Source: a bacterium
GTDB taxonomy: Bacteria > UBP18 > UBA7526
Assembly (NCBI GenBank): GCA_018903055.1
Contig: JAHIPW010000165.1
Span: 1 to 8,585, forward strand
Direction: 5' to 3'
Length of the DNA: 8,585 nt
The translations under genes were made by a program, and so were the position numbers. Every line of letters starts with the position of its first letter. Position 1 is the stretch's first letter. The notes under the pieces were generated by a model, which was given only the letters and a program-made list of their open reading frames with translations, made no database searches and was not told the DNA's origin. This document shows, one piece after another, positions 5,963-8,585 of the stretch.

Positions 5963-7072
5963 TTAAAGGATGACCAGATTATCCCGATGGATGACCTCAT
6001 CGTAGTCTTTATAACCCAGAATCTTCTCTATCTTTTGGGTCTTTTTTCCCATTATCTTCTCTATCTCACTGGAGGAGTAGGAGACTATTCCCCGGGCAAA
6101 CTCTTCGCCTTCTTCATCAATGATGCTCACCCCATTTCCTATAGAGAACCTACCTTTAACCTTTATAATTCCTGAAGGGAGAAGACTCTTTCCCCTCTTG
6201 GAAATGGCCTCCTCGGCCCCTTCATCTACTCTTATCTTTCCCTTAAGGGCGACTCCAAAAGCAATCCATCTCTTTCGCGATTTGAGCCTTTCCTTGGGGA
6301 GGAATAGTGTTCCCAAGCGTTCCCCAGCCAAAATCCTTTTGATTACATTCTTCATTCTTCCATCAGCGATGACCATGGCTACCCCTGAGGAGCGGGAGAT
6401 CTTAGCCGCCCGAAGTTTAGTCACCATCCCTCCCGTTCCCCTTAGGGTTCCCGGGCCAGAGGCCATCCTCTCCAACTGGGGAGTAATCTCGGATACTTCT
6501 CCTATAAATCTGATTCCTCTCCTTCTCTTGGGATCAGCGGTATAGAGTCCCTTGGTATCTGTTAGGATGATGAGTAGATCGGCCTCCACCTTACTGGCCA
6601 CCAGGGCGGAGAGAGTATCGTTATCTCCAAACTTTATTTCATCCACTGCCACGGTATCGTTCTCATTGACGATGGGGATGGCTTTATAATTCAAAAGGGT
6701 TAAAAGAGTATTGCGGGCATTGAGGTATCTCTCTCTATCTTGAATATCCTCAGAGGTCAATAAGATCTGAGCAACGAGGCAGCCTTTTTTCTTGAAGAGT
6801 CTCTCATATATTCCCATCAAGAGATTTTGACCAACGGCTGCCGCAGCCTGCTTCTGGGGGATGGAGGTTAGTCTTTTCAGATTTAACCCCCCCATTCCAC
6901 TGGCAATGGCACCAGAGGTGACCAGGATGATTTCTTTATTCTTCTTCTGGAGAGAGGCCAGCTGATCTACGATTTTCTCCATCATCTCCAGGTTCAATCT
7001 ATTCTTTTCTGTTAGGAGGCTGGAACCCACTTTAACCACGATGCGCTTTGCGTTTAAGAAGTCTCTCTTCAT
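5963..7072 (-). CDS. proB: Glutamate 5-kinase with C-terminal PUA domain
   Basis: ProB phosphorylates glutamate to gamma-glutamyl phosphate, the committed and usually proline-inhibited step of proline synthesis. The 369-residue protein has an amino-acid-kinase domain (about 8-255) with KVGSSLL (14-20), TSGAIASG (52-59), PIVNENDTV (133-141), FGDND (148-152), [12 protein letters not shown] (170-181) and GTGGMVTKL (212-220). A PUA domain follows (about 275-360), as in the long form of E. coli. The ATG at 7070-7072 puts the kinase motif at the usual place; only a weak GGTG precedes it, 4 bases away and inside a CACAGAT-type repeat. Together with proA it forms the usual proline pair, 155 bases downstream of obgE. 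Confidence 0.97.
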   Translation of the reverse strand: MKRDFLNAKRIVVKVGSSLLTEKNRLNLEMMEKIVDQLASLQKKNKEIILVTSGAIASGMGGLNLKRLTSIPQKQAAAAVGQNLLMGIYERLFKKKGCLVAQILLTSEDIQDRERYLNARNTLLTLLNYKAIPIVNENDTVAVDEIKFGDNDTLSALVASKVEADLLIILTDTKGLYTADPKRRRGIRFIGEVSEITPQLERMASGPGTLRGTGGMVTKLRAAKISRSSGVAMVIADGRMKNVIKRILAGERLGTLFLPKERLKSRKRWIAFGVALKGKIRVDEGAEEAISKRGKSLLPSGIIKVKGRFSIGNGVSIIDEEGEEFARGIVSYSSSEIEKIMGKKTQKIEKILGYKDYDEVIHRDNLVIL

Positions 7073-7079
7073 CTTTCAC

Positions 7080-7149
7080 CACAGATTATCACAGATTGAT
7101 TACAGATAGACACAGATCACAGATACTGGATCCTTGATACTGGATACTC
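7080..7149. repeat. CACAGAT-type and 14-base repeats upstream of proB
   Basis: A degenerate series of CACAGATTAT, CACAGATTGA, TTACAGATAG and two adjacent CACAGAT copies (7111-7124) leads into two copies of a 14-base unit beginning GATACTGGAT (7122-7135 and 7136-7149). The array abuts the proB start. No promoter or riboswitch could be recognised. Confidence 0.75.
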
Positions 7150-7170
7150 GATAGTTTAATTACTTACCTT

Positions 7171-7239
7171 CCCCGTTTCTCCGATGCCCCGTTTCTCCGT
7201 TTCCCACTTTCCCACCTGCTCGCTTTCTCACTTTCCCAG
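7171..7239. repeat. Pyrimidine-rich repeats overlapping the 3' end of obgE
   Basis: CCCCGTTTCTCCG occurs twice, identical, with a 16-base period (7171-7183 and 7187-7199). It is followed by CTTTCCCAC-type units and CACCTGCTCGCTTTCT (7213-7228), a two-mismatch relative of the 16-mer at the nadD end. The obgE stop codon (7228-7230) lies inside this run. Confidence 0.75.
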
Positions 7240-8226
7240 TATCTCCAATTCTTTTGCTACCGCCTCTTTTAACTCTTCTGTCCCCTCACCGGTAAGAGCG
7301 GAGATGGGGAATACCTTATATCCCTGACCCTCAACTTCCTTCTGGAATCGGGGAAAGTTCTTCCTGGCTCCTGGAAGATCTATCTTATTCGCCGCCACAA
7401 TCTGAGGTCTCTCAAGGAGCAGGGGATCGTGAGCCCTAAGCTCTTCATTTATTGTCCGGAAGTTAAGGAGGGACGGATTTCTCTCATAGCCGGTAAGGTC
7501 AACGATGTGGATGAGGAGTCTGGTTCTCTCTATATGACGCAGGAACTCGTGTCCTAATCCTTTTCCTTTATGAGCCCCCTCAATGAGTCCCGGGATATCA
7601 GCCATGATGAACTCTCTTTCTTTAGAGGAGACAACCCCCAGGTTGGGCGAGAGGGTGGTGAAGGGATAGGAGGCAATCTTGGGTCGAGCGCGGGTAAGGG
7701 AGGCCAAAAGGGTTGACTTTCCACTATTGGGATAGCCAACTAATCCCACATCAGCAATTAGTTTTAACTCTAATTCTAACTCCTTCTCTTCGCCCGTCTG
7801 CCCCTCTTTTGCAAAGCGGGGGGCCGGGTCCAGGGAAGAAGCAAGAGAGGCATTCCCCTTTCCCCCTCTTCCTCCCTTAGTGATTAATATCTTCTGGCCC
7901 GGGTTTACCAGGTCAGCAATAAGTTCTCTGCTCTTCTTATTTTTTACTACTGTTCCCGGGGGAATCCTGATGATCAGGTCCTCTCCCTTCTTCCCGCTCT
8001 TTTTCTTTCCTTTGCCATGGGCCCCATTCTTTGCTCTATAATGAGGGTGATAGCGAAGGTCGCTTAATGTCCTAAGCCCTTTATCTACCTCCAGGAAGAT
8101 GCTTCCCCCTTTTCCCCCATCCCCTCCATTCGGGCCACCGCGGCGATGCTTCTGGCGGGCAAAGGCGACACAGCCGTTCCCTCCATTGCCTGCCTTAACA
8201 AAAATGTTTGTCCGATCAATAAACAT
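7228..8226 (-). CDS. obgE: Obg family GTPase (ribosome biogenesis / stress)
   Basis: Obg binds the large ribosomal subunit and couples GTP state to late 50S assembly and stress responses. The 332-residue protein has the glycine-rich Obg domain (about 1-158, with KAGNGGNGCVAFARQK and GGDGGKGGS) followed by a G domain: G1 GYPNSGKST (164-172), G2 TT (190-191), G3 DIPG (210-213), G4 NKID (280-283) and G5 SAL (309-311). It ends soon after the G domain, so it lacks the OCT domain of some Firmicutes, which is common. I chose the ATG at 8224-8226 because MFIDRTNIFVKAG aligns with the family start; a TTG seven codons upstream is possible but not supported. The ribosome-binding site is weak (GAAG). Its place after rpmA is the classic one. 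Confidence 0.96.
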   Translation of the reverse strand: MFIDRTNIFVKAGNGGNGCVAFARQKHRRGGPNGGDGGKGGSIFLEVDKGLRTLSDLRYHPHYRAKNGAHGKGKKKSGKKGEDLIIRIPPGTVVKNKKSRELIADLVNPGQKILITKGGRGGKGNASLASSLDPAPRFAKEGQTGEEKELELELKLIADVGLVGYPNSGKSTLLASLTRARPKIASYPFTTLSPNLGVVSSKEREFIMADIPGLIEGAHKGKGLGHEFLRHIERTRLLIHIVDLTGYERNPSLLNFRTINEELRAHDPLLLERPQIVAANKIDLPGARKNFPRFQKEVEGQGYKVFPISALTGEGTEELKEAVAKELEILGK

Positions 8227-8261
8227 ACTTTCTTCACGGATTAGCAAGGAAAAGAGTTAAT

Positions 8262-8291
8262 GGTTACTAAACAGTTACTAACAGTTACAGC
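8262..8291. repeat. Decamer repeats (CAGTTACTAA type) in the rpmA-obgE gap
   Basis: GGTTACTAAA, CAGTTACTAA and CAGTTACAGC follow each other at an exact 10-base period. They resemble the CAGTTAATAA decamers at 3259-3303. Confidence 0.7.
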
Positions 8292-8296
8292 AACCG

Positions 8297-8358
8297 ATAG
8301 TAACAGCGAAGCGTAGTAACCAATAGTAACAGTCCCGCATTGGCGGGACGTAGTAACC
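8297..8358. repeat. Two repeat units with identical flanks and different hairpin cores
   Basis: ATAGTAACA followed by a core and GTAGTAACC occurs twice. In the first unit the core is GCGAAGC (8306-8312), a sequence known to form a very stable mini-hairpin in DNA. In the second it is the 18-base palindrome at 8332-8349 (GTCCCGC, loop ATTG, GCGGGAC). The flanks also pair in part with GGTTACTA at 8262-8269. No T-run follows on the minus strand, so it is not a standard terminator. Confidence 0.75.
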
Positions 8359-8382
8359 GTTATCCTTTCCGCTCGCCCCTTT

Positions 8383-8585
8383 TTAGTGGGTTATCTTAGG
8401 AGAAGGGTAGACAGAGATTCTTTTCCTCTCCCCAGTTCTTTCAAAGGAGACGAAGCCATCTATCATGGCAAAAAGGGTATCATCCCTCCCCAGACCAACA
8501 TTCAAGCCCGGACGGAATCTCGTCCCTCTCTGCCTAACAATGATGGCCCCGGCTTTCACCTTCTGACCACAGGAGGTCTTGACCC
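8383..8585 (-). CDS. rpmA: 50S ribosomal protein L27, C-terminal 66 residues (5' end beyond the window)
   Basis: The reading frame enters from the window edge and encodes 66 residues ending in a TAA at 8383-8385. The segments [35 protein letters not shown] and VSFER are the conserved body of L27, a large-subunit protein near the peptidyl-transferase centre. About 19-20 N-terminal residues are missing compared with the usual 85, only because the window ends. Where most L27 proteins read something like KRYGGQ, this one has KTSCGQ. The gene stands 156 bases upstream of obgE, the usual order; rplU would be expected just beyond the edge. Confidence 0.93.
   Translation of the reverse strand, partial: VKTSCGQKVKAGAIIVRQRGTRFRPGLNVGLGRDDTLFAMIDGFVSFERTGERKRISVYPSPKITH

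Noticed and set aside
7073-7227. T-box, riboswitch or attenuator controlling proB
   Set aside because: The gap is made of simple repeats and shows no recognisable conserved RNA motif or terminator.
7554-7739. Second minus-strand frame within obgE
   Set aside because: It overlaps the G-domain coding sequence in another frame and reads as proline-rich nonsense.
8332-8349. Intrinsic terminator after rpmA
   Set aside because: The 7-base stem is good, but the minus strand continues with TGTTACTATT and no T-run.

Overview
This is a bacterial chromosomal segment in which every convincing gene lies on the minus strand, so the + strand is pyrimidine-rich throughout. Read in the direction of transcription (high to low coordinates) the order is: rpmA (L27, N-terminus cut by the window edge), obgE, proB, proA, a small four-helix-bundle protein of the 23S rRNA intervening-sequence family, nadD, a PilB/GspE-type assembly ATPase, and a PilC/GspF-type inner-membrane platform protein. 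The rpmA-obgE-proB-proA-nadD order is a common bacterial arrangement. The pilB-pilC pair points to a type IV pilus or type II secretion system, so probably a diderm. Coding sequence is around 50% GC or slightly above where I counted by hand, is Lys/Glu-rich, and often uses AGA/AGG for Arg and ATA for Ile. That look, with the repeat-filled gaps, suggests an uncultured lineage of the Omnitrophota/Aerophobota kind, but this is a weak guess and I cannot place the phylum.

Functionally the window holds three modules. The first is ribosome biogenesis (L27 and the Obg GTPase). The second is metabolism: ProB and ProA carry glutamate to glutamate-5-semialdehyde for proline, and NadD adenylylates nicotinate mononucleotide for NAD. 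The third is pilus or secretion assembly (ATPase plus platform protein). No gap exceeds 300 bases.

The unusual part is the DNA between the genes. Gaps of 66 to 208 bases separate neighbours, and nearly all are filled with degenerate short tandem repeats (periods 7, 8, 9, 10, 14, 16 and 19) and small palindromes, with a different family or mosaic in each gap. Some arrays run into gene ends and supply start regions, ribosome-binding sites or stop codons.

The best candidate for something undescribed is a pair of related elements. The four-helix-bundle gene sits in a roughly 546-base unit (4040..4585) whose two arms are built of ATCAGA-type repeats and have inverted ends. The pilB-pilC gap carries a 121-base gene-less relative (1344..1464), in the opposite orientation, that keeps both arms in the same order around a 12-base spacer: one arm matches over 54 bases with about 5 to 6 differences, and the other contains an identical 19-mer. 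This looks like a non-autonomous mobile element or cassette with a small protein-coding form and a miniature hairpin form.
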